Positions 17,073 through 26,683 of a stretch of DNA of 64,000 nucleotides are shown one piece after another. The position numbers and the translations under genes are program-made. The stretch is from Flavobacterium microcysteis (GTDB lineage Bacteria; Bacteroidota; Bacteroidia; Flavobacteriales; Flavobacteriaceae). Below the pieces are notes generated by a model. That model was not told the DNA's origin and searched no databases. It was given only the letters and a program-made list of their open reading frames with translations. The stretch lies in NCBI RefSeq assembly GCF_006385255.1, contig NZ_VFJE01000056.1, forward strand, positions 558,001-622,000, written 5' to 3'. Positions within the stretch are counted from its first letter, which is position 1, and the number at the start of each line of letters is the position of its first letter.

Positions 17073-18524
17073 ATGAAAAAAAATGTAGTAAGCGCTTTGT
17101 TAGTAATGGCTTGTTTTTCCGGATTCGCACAGGATTCTAAAAGCAAGCCATTCACAACAAGCGGAAAAAAAATCAAGGTGTTTACCACGGCAGAAAACAC
17201 CGATTTAAGACTTGCTCCAACAGCGAGTCTTGGATTTAAGCCAGCAAAACAGGCTTTGGAAAACGAAGTCTCAGTTTTCGTAAATCCTAATAAGCAATTC
17301 CAAACCTTCATGGGAATTGGTGGAGCAATTACCGATGCGAGTGCTGAGGTTTTTGCCAAACTTTCTAAAGAGCAGCAGAAAGAATTTTTGGATGCTTATT
17401 ATAGCAAGGAAAAAGGGATTGGCTATTCTCTAATCCGTACCACAATCCATAGTTCCGATTTTAGTAGTGAGAGCTATACCTATGTGAATGAAAATGATAA
17501 AGAACTAAAATCATTTTCAATCGACCACGATAAAAAATTTAAGATTCCACTCATAAAGGAAGCATTAAAAACGGCTGGGAAAGAAATGACTTTGTATGCG
17601 AGTCCGTGGAGTCCTCCAGCATTCATGAAAGACACTAAAAGTATGCTGAAAGGCGGAAAATTGGCTCCTGAATTTTATCAGCCATGGGCGAATTATTATG
17701 TGAAATTCATTCAGGCATATGAAAAAGAAGGTATTCCGATTTGGGGAATTACGGTACAAAATGAACCGATGGCAACCCAAACCTGGGAATCATGCATTTT
17801 TACTGCTGAAGAAGAAAGAGATTTCTTGAAAAAATACCTAGGGCCTACGATGCAAAAGAACGGGCTGGAAAACAAAAAAATAGTTGTCTGGGATCATAAT
17901 AGAGATTTGATGGTACAGCGAGCTAATACAATCTATTCGGATCCTGAAGCTGCAAAATATGCATGGGGAATGGGCTTTCATTGGTATGAAACCTGGAATG
18001 GCGGAAAACCGATGTTTGATAATGTAAAATTAGTTGCGGATTCTTTTCCTGATAAAAAACTGATGTTTACGGAAGGCTGTATCGAAGCATTTAACCCGGC
18101 ACGTTATCAGTTTTGGGCTAATGCAGAACGCTACGGAATCAATATGATTAATGATTTCAACAACGGAACAGTAGCCTGGACAGACTGGAACATCCTTCTT
18201 GATGAAAAAGGCGGGCCTAATCACGTGTCTAACTTCTGTTTTGCACCAATCCACGGTGATTTGACAGCTAAGAAACTGATTTATACACCATCTTATTATT
18301 ACATAGGTCACTTTTCAAAGTTTATCCGTCCTGAAGCCAAAAGGATAAGCACATCAGCCAGCAGAAGCCAATTGCTGAGCACAACTTTCCTAAATACAAA
18401 CGGAGAAATGGTAACGGTAGTCATGAACCAATCAGACGGCGAAATTAAATACAAACTGTTTGTAGGCGATGCAGAATCGGAAATCACAATTCCTGCGCAT
18501 GCTATGCAAACTTTAGTATATTAA
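17073..18524 (+). CDS. Secreted glycoside hydrolase family 30 (glucosylceramidase/beta-1,6-glucanase type)
   Basis: A 483-residue protein with a signal peptide (residues 1-19, CFSGFAQ). The catalytic (beta/alpha)8 domain shows FMGIGGAITDASAEV near its start, YASPWSPPAFMKD, the acid/base Glu in VQNEP (E231) and the nucleophile Glu in FTEGC (E334). The C-terminal beta-sandwich typical of GH30 follows, with VVMNQSDGE. Substrates in this family include beta-1,6-glucans, glucosylceramide and beta-xylan; the segments here look closest to the glucanase/glucosylceramidase subgroups, which is a judgement from memory. A terminator follows. Confidence 0.92.
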   Translation: MKKNVVSALLVMACFSGFAQDSKSKPFTTSGKKIKVFTTAENTDLRLAPTASLGFKPAKQALENEVSVFVNPNKQFQTFMGIGGAITDASAEVFAKLSKEQQKEFLDAYYSKEKGIGYSLIRTTIHSSDFSSESYTYVNENDKELKSFSIDHDKKFKIPLIKEALKTAGKEMTLYASPWSPPAFMKDTKSMLKGGKLAPEFYQPWANYYVKFIQAYEKEGIPIWGITVQNEPMATQTWESCIFTAEEERDFLKKYLGPTMQKNGLENKKIVVWDHNRDLMVQRANTIYSDPEAAKYAWGMGFHWYETWNGGKPMFDNVKLVADSFPDKKLMFTEGCIEAFNPARYQFWANAERYGINMINDFNNGTVAWTDWNILLDEKGGPNHVSNFCFAPIHGDLTAKKLIYTPSYYYIGHFSKFIRPEAKRISTSASRSQLLSTTFLNTNGEMVTVVMNQSDGEIKYKLFVGDAESEITIPAHAMQTLVY

Positions 18525-18600
18525 AAATAGTTTGTGAAGAGAGGTGCTAAGGTACTAAGGCTGAAAGGCAGACTTTCGAAACGATATTTATATAAAAACA

Positions 18601-18629
18601 AAAAAGACTGCTAAATAGCAGTCTTTTTT
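18601..18629 (+). terminator. Bidirectional terminator between convergent genes
   Basis: AAAAAGACTGCT and AGCAGTCTTTTT form a near-perfect hairpin with T and A tracts on the two sides. It can serve the GH30 gene and the leftward TPM gene. Confidence 0.88.
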
Positions 18630-18641
18630 ATTGTGATATTT

Positions 18642-19439
18642 TTACCAGCTTCCTCCAGCACCGCCGCCACTAAAGCCGCCGCCGCCGAAACCACCTCCGA
18701 AGCCACCGCCTCCGCCGCCAAATCCGCCTCCGGAAGAACCTCCGAAGCCACCGCCACCGCGTCCAAGGCTGCTAAGAATGATGATATCAGATAGGTCTAA
18801 ACCGCCACCGCGATTTCCGCCGTTTCTGTTGTTCTTGTTTTTGGAAAGAATAAAAAGAATAACGATAAAAATAATGATGAAAACGACAAGGCCTCCGGAG
18901 TTGGATTCTCCTCCTTTTGAGCCTTTTCTGCTTCCTTTGTATTTTCCTTTCAGTACGTCAAATATAGCATCAGCACCTTTGTCTAAACCTTGGTAATAGC
19001 TGCCTGCCTTAAATTCAGGAATTATGATGTTTCTTATGAGCTCTCCGTTAATTCCGGCAGTCAGCCTGTCTTCAACGCCATAACCGGGAGCAATCCATAT
19101 TTTTTTCTCCTTTACAGCTAATAATATAAAAACACCATTATCTTCTTTTGCTTGTCCTACTCCCCATGTATGGCCCCATTTTGGTGCTAAAATCCCAATG
19201 TTTTCGCCATTTATTGTTGGAACAGTAACCACTACAATCTGTGTAGATGTAGAATCAGAATAACGAATCAGTTTTTCTTCTAGTTTTGCCTTGTCAGAAC
19301 CTAAAACGTTGGCATAATCATATACGCTGGTCTGAAAGCTAGGTTTTGGCGGAATATCAAATTGGGCATATCCGGTCTGAACCAGTAGCAGCAAAAGAAA
19401 GGATAGCAGGAAAGCGTTTTTTGTTGGGAAAAGTTTCAT
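18642..19439 (-). CDS. TPM-domain membrane protein with Gly-rich tail (YgcG-like)
   Basis: This 265-residue protein has a signal peptide (1-25) and a TPM domain (about 35-160, with VYDYANVLGSDKAKLEEKL, TQIVVVTVPT and IWIAPGYGVEDRLT). A transmembrane segment follows at about 182-198, and then a tail made almost wholly of Gly, with Ser and Phe (about 225-265). The domain faces the periplasm. Family members act in envelope stress or photosystem repair, and the chemistry is debated. It is the last gene of a LemA-TPM-TPM operon. The final stretch of GGGG/GGF units is low-complexity and could be flexible. Confidence 0.9.
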   Translation of the reverse strand: MKLFPTKNAFLLSFLLLLLVQTGYAQFDIPPKPSFQTSVYDYANVLGSDKAKLEEKLIRYSDSTSTQIVVVTVPTINGENIGILAPKWGHTWGVGQAKEDNGVFILLAVKEKKIWIAPGYGVEDRLTAGINGELIRNIIIPEFKAGSYYQGLDKGADAIFDVLKGKYKGSRKGSKGGESNSGGLVVFIIIFIVILFILSKNKNNRNGGNRGGGLDLSDIIILSSLGRGGGGFGGSSGGGFGGGGGGFGGGFGGGGFSGGGAGGSW

Positions 19440-19877
19440 TTATCCTTTAGATATTTCGTTAGATAATTCATTAGTGTCGTCGTTTTCAAAAGGAAAATAT
19501 TGTTTCAGTCGTTCGCCGGCTCTTAAGATTCCGGAAACAAGCCCTTCTTTGTATTTGTTTTCCTTGAAATGAGAAATGACGGTATCTTTTGTGCAATCCC
19601 AAAAATCTTCTTCAACCATTTTATGGATACCTTCATCTCCAATAATTGCAAATGCATGGTCAGAAACGCCTACATAAAACAATACACCATTGCGCATGCT
19701 CGTATTGTACATACCTAAAAAATTAAAAACCTCCTGGGCTCTTTCGAGCGGAGGTTTTTCAGTATGATCCTCAATGTGAACCCTTATTTCTCCGGAAGTG
19801 TTTCTTTCTGCCTGCGAAATAGCCTGCACGATTTCATTTTCTTCTTCCGGACTAAGGAAATCTTCAACTTTTGACAT
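19440..19877 (-). CDS. Cytoplasmic TPM-domain protein
   Basis: This 145-residue protein is a TPM domain alone (FLSPEEENEIVQAISQAE, TSGEIRVHIED, NGVLFYVGVSDHAFAIIGDEGI), without signal peptide or membrane helix. It follows the LemA gene by 12 bp and directly abuts the next TPM gene, which starts at its stop. Such cytoplasmic TPM proteins accompany LemA and membrane TPM proteins in many Bacteroidota. The function is unknown. Confidence 0.9.
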   Translation of the reverse strand: MSKVEDFLSPEEENEIVQAISQAERNTSGEIRVHIEDHTEKPPLERAQEVFNFLGMYNTSMRNGVLFYVGVSDHAFAIIGDEGIHKMVEEDFWDCTKDTVISHFKENKYKEGLVSGILRAGERLKQYFPFENDDTNELSNEISKG

Positions 19878-19889
19878 TGATTCGAGTTT

Positions 19890-20477
19890 TTAGAATTTTA
19901 CTTCCGCAGGTTTTTCTGCACCAGCCACTGCCTCAAAATAAGGTTTTTGCTTAAGTCCATACATACCAGCTAGTATATTTCTTGGGAAAGTATTTATGTT
20001 ATTGTTATATGGCTTAATAGCTTCGTTGAAACGGGTTCTAGCTGTTAAGATTTGATTTTCAGTACTTGCTAGTTCATCTTGCAATTTCATAAAGCTCGCA
20101 TCGGCCTTTAGGTTTGGATATTGCTCAACACTTACCAATAGCCTTGATAATGAAGAAGTGACTCCTGATTGTGCTTGGTTAAATGCAGCCAATTGTTCTG
20201 GAGTAACATTTGATGGGTCAATCGTTACTGATGTCGCTTTCGCACGAGCCTCAATAACGGCTGTTAAAGTGCCTTGTTCGTGTTTGGCATATCCTTTTAC
20301 AGTTTCTACCAAATTCGGGATAAGATCGTTTCTTCTTTGATAAGCAGTGTTAACATTTCCCCAGCTTTCTTTTACGTCCTGTTCAAGAGTCACGGCTTTA
20401 TTGTAAATTCCAGATGCCCAACTGTAGAGTCCGATAATTGCAATTACGATAACCCCGATAATTATCCATTTTTTCAT
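19890..20477 (-). CDS. LemA family protein
   Basis: A 195-residue protein with an N-terminal membrane anchor (residues 4-22) and a helical LemA domain. The conserved core is VTLEQDVKESWGNVNTAYQR, with RRNDLIPNLVETVKGYA, AFNQAQSG, LLVSVEQYPNLKA and the C-terminal FPRNILAGMYG. It is probably exposed to the periplasm. It heads an operon with two TPM proteins; the grouping is widely conserved although the biochemical role is unclear. Confidence 0.94.
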   Translation of the reverse strand: MKKWIIIGVIVIAIIGLYSWASGIYNKAVTLEQDVKESWGNVNTAYQRRNDLIPNLVETVKGYAKHEQGTLTAVIEARAKATSVTIDPSNVTPEQLAAFNQAQSGVTSSLSRLLVSVEQYPNLKADASFMKLQDELASTENQILTARTRFNEAIKPYNNNINTFPRNILAGMYGLKQKPYFEAVAGAEKPAEVKF

Positions 20478-20534
20478 TTTGCTTTTGTTTTTAGAGTTTA
20501 TTATTTATTGATTTGTTTTCTTTTTAAGCGTATG

Positions 20535-20867
20535 CTATAATTCATTTTTAATGCTTGTCAGCTGAGCTTTTATAGACTCCAGTTTGCTGACGATTTCAAA
20601 TTTATCCAAAGTCTTTTTCTGTCCTTCCTTTAAATGCGTTTTGGCACCATCAAGCGTAAAGCCACGTTCTTTGACCAAATGATAAATCAGTTGGAGATTT
20701 TTCACATCTTCAGGTGTAAACATACGGTTGCCTTTCGCATTCTTTTTGGGTTTCAGGATGTCAAATTCCTTATCCCAAAAACGAATGAGTGAAGCATTCA
20801 CATCAAAGGCCTTGGCTAATTCGCCAATGCTGTAGTATCTTTTGTCTGGCGATAAGTCTAAATGCAT
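20535..20867 (-). CDS. MerR-family transcriptional regulator
   Basis: A 110-residue protein with a MerR winged-helix DNA-binding domain at residues 9-75 (YYSIGELAKAFDVNASLIRFWD), followed by a short helical region (KEGQKKTLDKFEIVSKLESI) that would form the dimer coiled coil. No ligand domain is present. Its ATG overlaps the stop of the upstream M23 peptidase gene by one base (TAATG), so the two are translationally coupled. The regulated genes are unknown. Confidence 0.9.
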   Translation of the reverse strand: MHLDLSPDKRYYSIGELAKAFDVNASLIRFWDKEFDILKPKKNAKGNRMFTPEDVKNLQLIYHLVKERGFTLDGAKTHLKEGQKKTLDKFEIVSKLESIKAQLTSIKNEL

Positions 20868-21844
20868 TAATCTAAAGATTGGTTTTCTTGGTTAGCTAAT
20901 TTTGATATGGCTGCAAACTCTGCTGCCGAAATATTGCCGTAATAATAATTCAATGGGTTTACGACTTCCCCGTTTTTATGGACTTCATAATGCAAGTGTG
21001 GTGCTTCAGAACGCCCGGTGCTTCCAACATAGCCTATTATGTCACCTCTTTTTACTCGTTGTCCGGCTCTCACCTTGTATTTGCTCAAGTGCCCGTATAA
21101 TGTTTCATATCCAAATCCGTGCCGAATTACAATATGGTTCCCATAACCTGACGCTGTGTTGTCAGCTCGTTCCACTACACCGTCGCCTGTGGCATAAATT
21201 GGAGTTCCTGTTTTGGCAGAAAAGTCCATACCAGCGTGGAATTTCCTGATTTTTGTAAACGGATCACTTCGATATCCAAAACCGGATGCCATTTGTTTCA
21301 ACTGTTCATTCTTGACTGGCTGAATGGCAGGAATAGCTGTCAGTAACTTTTCTTTTTCTTTTGCCAGTTTCAAAATCTCATCTAAAGATTTGGATTGGAT
21401 AACCAATTCTTTGGAAATAATATCCACACGTTTTGTCGTGCTTACCACCAGTTCCGAATTATTATAACCTTCAAGAGCCTTATAGCGATTTACGCCACCA
21501 AATCCTGCTTTTCGTTGTTCTTCAGGAATAGGAGAGGAGTTGAAATAAACACGGTACAGGTTGTTATCGCGTTCCGCTACATTTTCCAAAACTTCATCCA
21601 CCTGGTCCATTTTTTTATTCAGGATCGCATAATTGATTTTCATGTTTTCAATCTCACGAGCCTGAAGTCGGTCCTTAGGAGTTTCAAAGAACGGCGTATT
21701 GATTAATATTACGAAACACAAAAAACCGAACAATGCCGAAGCTAATAAAAATAAGGCAATTACGCCTAATTTTTGTCCCTTTTTTGGTTTGATTTTCCGG
21801 TAAGCTAAATTTTCGGTATCGTAATAATATTTTACCTTCTTCAT
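20867..21844 (-). CDS. M23-family murein endopeptidase (membrane-anchored)
   Basis: This 325-residue protein has a cytosolic N-terminus, one transmembrane segment (about 29-50), a coiled-coil-like region (about 62-130) and a C-terminal LytM/M23 domain (about 195-300). The zinc ligands lie in KFHAGMDFSA and HLHYEVHKNG. Such proteins cut peptide cross-links in peptidoglycan and often regulate cell growth or division. It overlaps the MerR gene by one base and shares a 196-bp upstream gap with alaS, which reads the other way. Confidence 0.92.
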   Translation of the reverse strand: MKKVKYYYDTENLAYRKIKPKKGQKLGVIALFLLASALFGFLCFVILINTPFFETPKDRLQAREIENMKINYAILNKKMDQVDEVLENVAERDNNLYRVYFNSSPIPEEQRKAGFGGVNRYKALEGYNNSELVVSTTKRVDIISKELVIQSKSLDEILKLAKEKEKLLTAIPAIQPVKNEQLKQMASGFGYRSDPFTKIRKFHAGMDFSAKTGTPIYATGDGVVERADNTASGYGNHIVIRHGFGYETLYGHLSKYKVRAGQRVKRGDIIGYVGSTGRSEAPHLHYEVHKNGEVVNPLNYYYGNISAAEFAAISKLANQENQSLD

Positions 21845-21848
21845 ATTT

Positions 21849-22040
21849 TAAAATATGCTACTTTTGCGGTTTACTAATGGTCAACTTTTTAGGACAAAAA
21901 TTGACCGTTAGTCAACAATTGTGCATTGATTCAATTGTTATAAATGTTGTACGAACAAATTTAATAAATGTTACATAGGTTCGCCCTATTATTTTTAGAA
22001 TAAAAAAATTTACTCCAAGACCATAAACTAATTATTTCAG
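21849..22040 (+). promoter_or_regulatory. Promoter and long structured leader upstream of alaS
   Basis: TACTTTTG (21849-21856) matches TAnnTTTG and would give an alaS leader of about 180 bases. The leader contains an 11-base inverted repeat (21874-21884 with 21901-21911, one mismatch) and an 8-base perfect one (AACAATTG at 21914-21921 with CAATTGTT at 21932-21939). Whether these act as leader RNA or as DNA sites is not decided by the sequence. A second weak box TATTTTTA lies nearer the ATG, at about 21988-21995. Confidence 0.45.
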
Positions 22041-24677
22041 ATGAAATCACAGGATATCAGAAAGCAATTTTTACAATTTTTTGAAGAACGCGGGCATTTA
22101 ATTGTGCCTTCAGCGCCTATCGTACTAAAAGACGACCCAACCTTGATGTTTAATAATTCTGGGATGGCCCAGTTCAAGGAATATTTTTTAGGTAACGCTA
22201 CGCCAAAAAGCAAAAGAATTGCCGATACGCAAAAATGCCTTCGTGTTTCTGGAAAACATAACGATTTGGAAGATGTAGGTTTTGATACCTACCACCACAC
22301 CATGTTTGAAATGTTGGGGAACTGGAGTTTTGGCGATTATTTCAAAAAAGAAGCGATCAATTGGGCTTGGCAATTGCTGACAGAAGTCTATAAAATACCA
22401 AAAGAAAACCTATACGTTTCTGTTTTTGAGGGCAACCCGGCTGAAAATGTACCATTTGATCAGGAAGCTTGGGATATCTGGAAAACATTGATTGATGAAG
22501 ACCGTATCATTCTTGGAAATAAAAAAGATAATTTCTGGGAAATGGGAGAACAAGGACCATGCGGACCATGTTCAGAAATCCATGTGGATTTGCGTAGTGA
22601 AGAAGAAAAAGCCCAGGTTTCAGGAAAGAGCTTGGTCAATAACGACCATCCTCAGGTAGTGGAAATCTGGAACAACGTTTTTATGGAATTCAACCGTAAG
22701 GCGGATGGTTCTCTTGAAAAACTGCCGGCTCAACATGTTGATACCGGAATGGGATTTGAGCGTTTGTGTATGGCTTTGCAAGGCGTACAGTCAAATTATG
22801 ATACGGATGTATTTACACCGCTGATTCGTGAAGTTGAAGCGATCACCGGCAAAAAATATACTTCAAACGATGTTAAAGATATAAGCGAAGAACAAAACAA
22901 AACCAACATTGCAATCCGTGTTGTAGTGGATCACGTTCGTGCCGTAGCTTTTGCTATTGCTGACGGTCAATTGCCATCAAATACGGGTGCTGGTTATGTG
23001 ATCAGAAGGATTTTGCGTCGCGCTATCCGTTATGGCTTTACGTTCCTGAATACTAAAGAACCGTTTATCTATAAACTGGTTGCTGTATTGGCGAATCAGA
23101 TGGGAGAGTTCTTCCCGGAAATCAAGACGCAGCAGAATCTGGTTACTAATGTAATCAAGGAAGAAGAAGCTTCTTTCTTACGAACGTTGGATCAAGGTTT
23201 GCAGTTGCTTGAAAATGTTGTCAAGGAAACAAAAGGGAATGAGGTTTCAGGAGCAAAAGCTTTTGAACTGTATGATACTTTTGGTTTCCCTAAAGATTTG
23301 ACGGCATTGATCCTGAAGGAAAAAGGAATGTCATATAACGAAAAAGAGTTTGATGCCGAATTGCAAAAGCAAAAAGACCGTTCTCGTGCCGCATCAGAAA
23401 CTTCAACAGATGACTGGACAGTTCTAATCGATGGAAATGTTGAGACTTTTGTTGGATATGACGAAGTAGAAAAAGAAGTAAGAATTACAAGATATAGAAA
23501 AGTAGATTCTAAAAAAGACGGTAAACTCTACCAGATTGTTTTAGATGCTACGCCATTTTATCCGGAAGGTGGAGGTCAGGTAGGTGACAAAGGAACGTTG
23601 TTCACACCAAACCAAGCCATCGAGATTATCGATACGAAAAAAGAAAACAACCTAATCTTGCACTTTGCAAAAGAACTTCCTGAGAATCCGGAAGGGAAAT
23701 TCATGGCATTGGTCAATACAAAATTGCGTAGCGAATCAGCAAGCAATCACTCGGCAACTCATTTGCTACACCAGGCCCTAAGACATGTTTTAGGAACACA
23801 CGTAGAGCAAAAAGGTTCGTTGGTAGCGCCTAATTATCTTCGTTTTGACTTCTCTCATTTTGCAAAAGTGACTGACGAAGAATTAAAAGAAGTGGAAACT
23901 TTTGTAAATGCAAAAATCCAGGAGCAATTGCCGTTAATTGAAAGAAGAAATATTCCATTCAAACAGGCTCTCGAAGAAGGTGCTATGGCTTTATTTGGAG
24001 AGAAATACGGTGATACGGTTCGTGCCATAAAATTTGGAGACAGCATGGAACTTTGCGGAGGAATCCACGTTAGAAATACGGCTGATATCTGGTATTTTAA
24101 AATTACAAGCGAAGGAGCTGTTGCAGCTGGAATCCGACGTATTGAGGCCATTACAAATGAAGGAGCAAAGGAATTTTTCGCTTCTCAGGAAAATGCTTTG
24201 AAAGAAATAAAAGAAGCGCTTAAAAATCCACAAGATTCATTAAAAGCTGTGGTTTCTTTACAGGAAGAAAATGCAAAACTGAAAAAACAGGTAGAAGCAT
24301 TACTGAAAGAAAAAGCAAAAAATCTAAAAGGAGAATTGGTTTCAGAAATTGAAGAAATCAATGGCTTGAAATTTTTAGCAAAACAAGTGGACCTCAATCC
24401 GGAAGGAGCTAAAGATTTGGCCTATGAATTAGGTAATCTTGGCACTAATCTTTTCTTGGTTTTGGCTACTGCCGAAGAAGGAAAGCCAATGCTGACCTGC
24501 TACATCTCTAAAGAATTAGTGGCAGAAAGAAACTTGAATGCCGGACAAGTTGTTCGCGAGCTTGGAAAATACATCCAGGGTGGCGGCGGCGGTCAGCCTT
24601 TCTTTGCAACAGCAGGGGGGAAAAATGAAGCCGGAATCAAAGAAGCTTTAGAAAAAGCAAAAGATTTTGTGAAATAA
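22041..24677 (+). CDS. alaS: Alanine--tRNA ligase
   Basis: A full-length 878-residue class II synthetase. The catalytic domain (1 to about 250) contains [15 protein letters not shown] and the tRNA-recognition region. The editing domain has the zinc motif HSATHLL near residues 576-582 and MELCGGIH farther on. The C-Ala domain carries the usual [14 protein letters not shown] near the end. It charges tRNA-Ala and clears Ser-tRNA-Ala. A terminator follows. Confidence 0.98.
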   Translation: MKSQDIRKQFLQFFEERGHLIVPSAPIVLKDDPTLMFNNSGMAQFKEYFLGNATPKSKRIADTQKCLRVSGKHNDLEDVGFDTYHHTMFEMLGNWSFGDYFKKEAINWAWQLLTEVYKIPKENLYVSVFEGNPAENVPFDQEAWDIWKTLIDEDRIILGNKKDNFWEMGEQGPCGPCSEIHVDLRSEEEKAQVSGKSLVNNDHPQVVEIWNNVFMEFNRKADGSLEKLPAQHVDTGMGFERLCMALQGVQSNYDTDVFTPLIREVEAITGKKYTSNDVKDISEEQNKTNIAIRVVVDHVRAVAFAIADGQLPSNTGAGYVIRRILRRAIRYGFTFLNTKEPFIYKLVAVLANQMGEFFPEIKTQQNLVTNVIKEEEASFLRTLDQGLQLLENVVKETKGNEVSGAKAFELYDTFGFPKDLTALILKEKGMSYNEKEFDAELQKQKDRSRAASETSTDDWTVLIDGNVETFVGYDEVEKEVRITRYRKVDSKKDGKLYQIVLDATPFYPEGGGQVGDKGTLFTPNQAIEIIDTKKENNLILHFAKELPENPEGKFMALVNTKLRSESASNHSATHLLHQALRHVLGTHVEQKGSLVAPNYLRFDFSHFAKVTDEELKEVETFVNAKIQEQLPLIERRNIPFKQALEEGAMALFGEKYGDTVRAIKFGDSMELCGGIHVRNTADIWYFKITSEGAVAAGIRRIEAITNEGAKEFFASQENALKEIKEALKNPQDSLKAVVSLQEENAKLKKQVEALLKEKAKNLKGELVSEIEEINGLKFLAKQVDLNPEGAKDLAYELGNLGTNLFLVLATAEEGKPMLTCYISKELVAERNLNAGQVVRELGKYIQGGGGGQPFFATAGGKNEAGIKEALEKAKDFVK

Positions 24678-24700
24678 CAGAATTTTAAAATGCATAAAAA

Positions 24701-24728
24701 AACCACAACAGCAACGTTGTGGTTTTTT
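24701..24728 (+). terminator. Terminator after alaS
   Basis: AACCACAAC and GTTGTGGTT form a perfect 9-bp stem with a 6-base loop, with an A run before and a T tract after. It can also serve the leftward VOC gene. Confidence 0.9.
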
Positions 24729-24745
24729 GTTTTTAAAATGAACTA

Positions 24746-25162
24746 TTACTGTTGTGGCATTTTGCTGAAATCCATAAAAAGTACGTTCCAGCGATGTCCA
24801 TCTAGGTCACTGAATCCACAGCCATACATCCAGCCGTCTTTCTCGCCGGGATTGCCATAAAGTACTGCTCCGGCTGCTACCGCTTTTTTAGCCAGTTCAT
24901 CAACTTCGCCAGGAGACTGTGCATCGATTGAAAACAGGGCTTCGGTGCCTTTTGATGTATCTGCGATTTCGTTGCCGCTAAAGCTCTTAAAAAGCGTTTC
25001 AGGAAAGAAGTTAACTATCACATTCTTGTCTCCTATAAAAAAAGAAGCCATTGTAGGGTTTTCGCTAAATTGTGAATTTTCTGTAAAGCCGATAGCTTTG
25101 AAGAAAGTTCGGGTCTTGCTGATGTCTTTTGCTGGAAGATTGATCCAAAATTCTTTTGCCAT
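24746..25162 (-). CDS. VOC-superfamily (glyoxalase-like) protein
   Basis: A 138-residue cytoplasmic protein with the paired beta-alpha-beta-beta-beta units of the vicinal oxygen chelate fold: EFWINLPAKDISKTRTFFKAIG at the start and GCGFSDLDGHRWNVLFMD at the end. Possible metal ligands are the His in DGHRW and acidic residues elsewhere; a full set is not evident. It lies 28 bp behind the SRPBCC gene, a common pairing in Bacteroidota. Its natural promoter seems to have been displaced by the transposon at 25633-31607. Confidence 0.88.
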   Translation of the reverse strand: MAKEFWINLPAKDISKTRTFFKAIGFTENSQFSENPTMASFFIGDKNVIVNFFPETLFKSFSGNEIADTSKGTEALFSIDAQSPGEVDELAKKAVAAGAVLYGNPGEKDGWMYGCGFSDLDGHRWNVLFMDFSKMPQQ

Positions 25163-25190
25163 GATTGTTGTTTTTTAGTTGTGGAATGTT

Positions 25191-25613
25191 TTAAAGCGTT
25201 TCTGTGTATTTTTTAAAGTTATCCATAATAGCTTGCCATCCCGCTTTTTGAAATTCAACAGGATGTGTGTTTTCAGGATCAAAAGTTTCGGATACTTTAA
25301 CGCCGTCACCCAAATCTTCGAAAGAAATGCTTACACGACGTCCATCACCCATAACATATTCGATTTTTTTGAGGTTTATGACATCGGTGTATTCGCCTTC
25401 AAAATCAAAAGCCATGCTGCCGTCTTTTGCAGCCATCTTTGTTCTGAATTTTCCTCCAACTCTTAAGTCGTTCTCTGCTTCCGGAGTATGCCAGTCTTCA
25501 GAAGCGAAAGACCAGTTCATAATGTGTTGCGGTTCAGTAAAGCCCTGCCATGCTTTTGATATAGGAGCTTTTACGGTAGTTTCTACGGTAATTGTTTGGT
25601 TTGAATTGTTCAT
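25191..25613 (-). CDS. SRPBCC (AHSA1/START-like) family protein
   Basis: A 140-residue protein of the AHSA1-type START-like fold: TVEVTTVKAPISKAW-like start, WHTPEAENDLRVGGKF, AFDFEGEYTDV and the C-terminal GWQAIMDNFKKYTE. Members bind hydrophobic ligands, and the ligand here is unknown. It is the first gene of a two-gene operon with the VOC gene. Its ATG is 20 bp from the left end of the IS1595-type transposon. The original promoter box (CAAAGGTA on the plus strand, 31639-31646) is now on the far side of that element. Confidence 0.88.
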   Translation of the reverse strand: MNNSNQTITVETTVKAPISKAWQGFTEPQHIMNWSFASEDWHTPEAENDLRVGGKFRTKMAAKDGSMAFDFEGEYTDVINLKKIEYVMGDGRRVSISFEDLGDGVKVSETFDPENTHPVEFQKAGWQAIMDNFKKYTETL

Positions 25614-25624
25614 TGTTTGTTTTT

Positions 25625-25632
25625 TTAAAATG
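25625..25632. repeat. Target-site duplication, left copy (TTAAAATG)
   Basis: The eight bases TTAAAATG directly outside the left inverted repeat recur in the same orientation at 31608-31615, directly outside the right one. Eight base pairs is the duplication length normally made by IS1595-family transposases. Confidence 0.92.
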
Positions 25633-25655
25633 GGTAAATAGGAGATGTTTACACT
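25633..25655 (+). repeat. Transposon left terminal inverted repeat
   Basis: This 23-base sequence starts with GGTAA and ends with AGGAGATGTTTACACT; it is the reverse complement of 31585-31607 except for one base. The inner end overlaps a second, perfect palindrome (ACTTTAA, TTTATT, TTAAAGT at 25653-25672), which may be a transposase or regulator site. Confidence 0.93.
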
Positions 25656-25744
25656 TTAATTTATTTTAAAGTAAAAAAAATTATGAATTATCATAAGGGC
25701 ATGAGAATTGTATATATTTTTATGCCTCATTTATTTACTGCCTG

Positions 25745-26683
25745 ATGCTTTTTAAGGAATTCAAAACCATATTTGATTTGATAGATTCGTTTCCGGACGA
25801 ACAGTCATGCATTGATTTCCTAGAGCATCATAAATGGGGAAACAATCCTATTAGTCCTTTTGATCCTTCATCTAAAGTCTGGAAGTGTAAGAATAGCCGA
25901 TATAAATGTAGAAACACAGGAAAGTATTTTAACATAAAATCCAATACCATATTTGAAGGTAGCAGAGTGCCGTTACGTAAATGGTTTATTACCATATGGT
26001 TTATTACTACAAAAAATAAAGGGATGTCTTCGGTCCAGCTCTCAAAACAGATTTCTGTCGATCAGAAAACCGCATGGTTCATGATGCATCGTATTAGAGA
26101 ATGTTTTCATATTGAGGACGATGAACAATTGGAAGGTGTTTTTGAGGCGGACGAGACATTTGCAGGCGGAAAAAATAAGAACCGTCACAATGACAAGAAG
26201 GTTCCCATGTCGACAGGAAGGGCTTTTAAGGACAAAACCCCCGTACTCGGAATACTCCAGCGAGGCGGTGTTGTCAGGTGCTTTGTCATTCCTGATACAA
26301 AAAGAGAATCCATACAGCCTATCATAAAAAGGATAATAAAGCCATGGTCAACCATCATCTCTGACGAATGGTCTGCATATAAAGGACTCGATGCTTTTTA
26401 CGACCATCATATTGTTGACCACGGAAGAAAACAATACGTGAATCCCGACAACCCAGAAATACATACCAATACAATAGAAGGATTCTGGGGAATATTTAAA
26501 AGAGGATATAACGGCATCTATAATTGGATGTCAAGAAAGCACCTCCAGCGATACATGGACGAGTTTGCCTTTCGGTACAACCATAGAAAAAAATCGCAAT
26601 CCGAACGATTTTACGTATTTTTGCAAAATATCAGGCCTCGCCTGAAATACAAGCAATTAATCAATACCCAAATATGGACATAG
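25745..26683 (+). CDS. IS1595-family (ISXO2-like) transposase
   Basis: A full-length 312-residue transposase. The N-terminal part (1-85) is the helical/zinc-ribbon DNA-binding region, in a form lacking a complete set of Cys pairs. The DDE-type catalytic core spans about 125-290: EADETFAGGKNKNR gives the first acidic residue, SDEWSAYKGL the second, and NTIEGFWGIFKRGYNG the final motif with Glu and Asn. No frameshift or internal stop is seen, so it may be active. Its end overlaps the next small ORF by 10 bp. It begins 112 bp from the left element end. Confidence 0.93.
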   Translation: MLFKEFKTIFDLIDSFPDEQSCIDFLEHHKWGNNPISPFDPSSKVWKCKNSRYKCRNTGKYFNIKSNTIFEGSRVPLRKWFITIWFITTKNKGMSSVQLSKQISVDQKTAWFMMHRIRECFHIEDDEQLEGVFEADETFAGGKNKNRHNDKKVPMSTGRAFKDKTPVLGILQRGGVVRCFVIPDTKRESIQPIIKRIIKPWSTIISDEWSAYKGLDAFYDHHIVDHGRKQYVNPDNPEIHTNTIEGFWGIFKRGYNGIYNWMSRKHLQRYMDEFAFRYNHRKKSQSERFYVFLQNIRPRLKYKQLINTQIWT

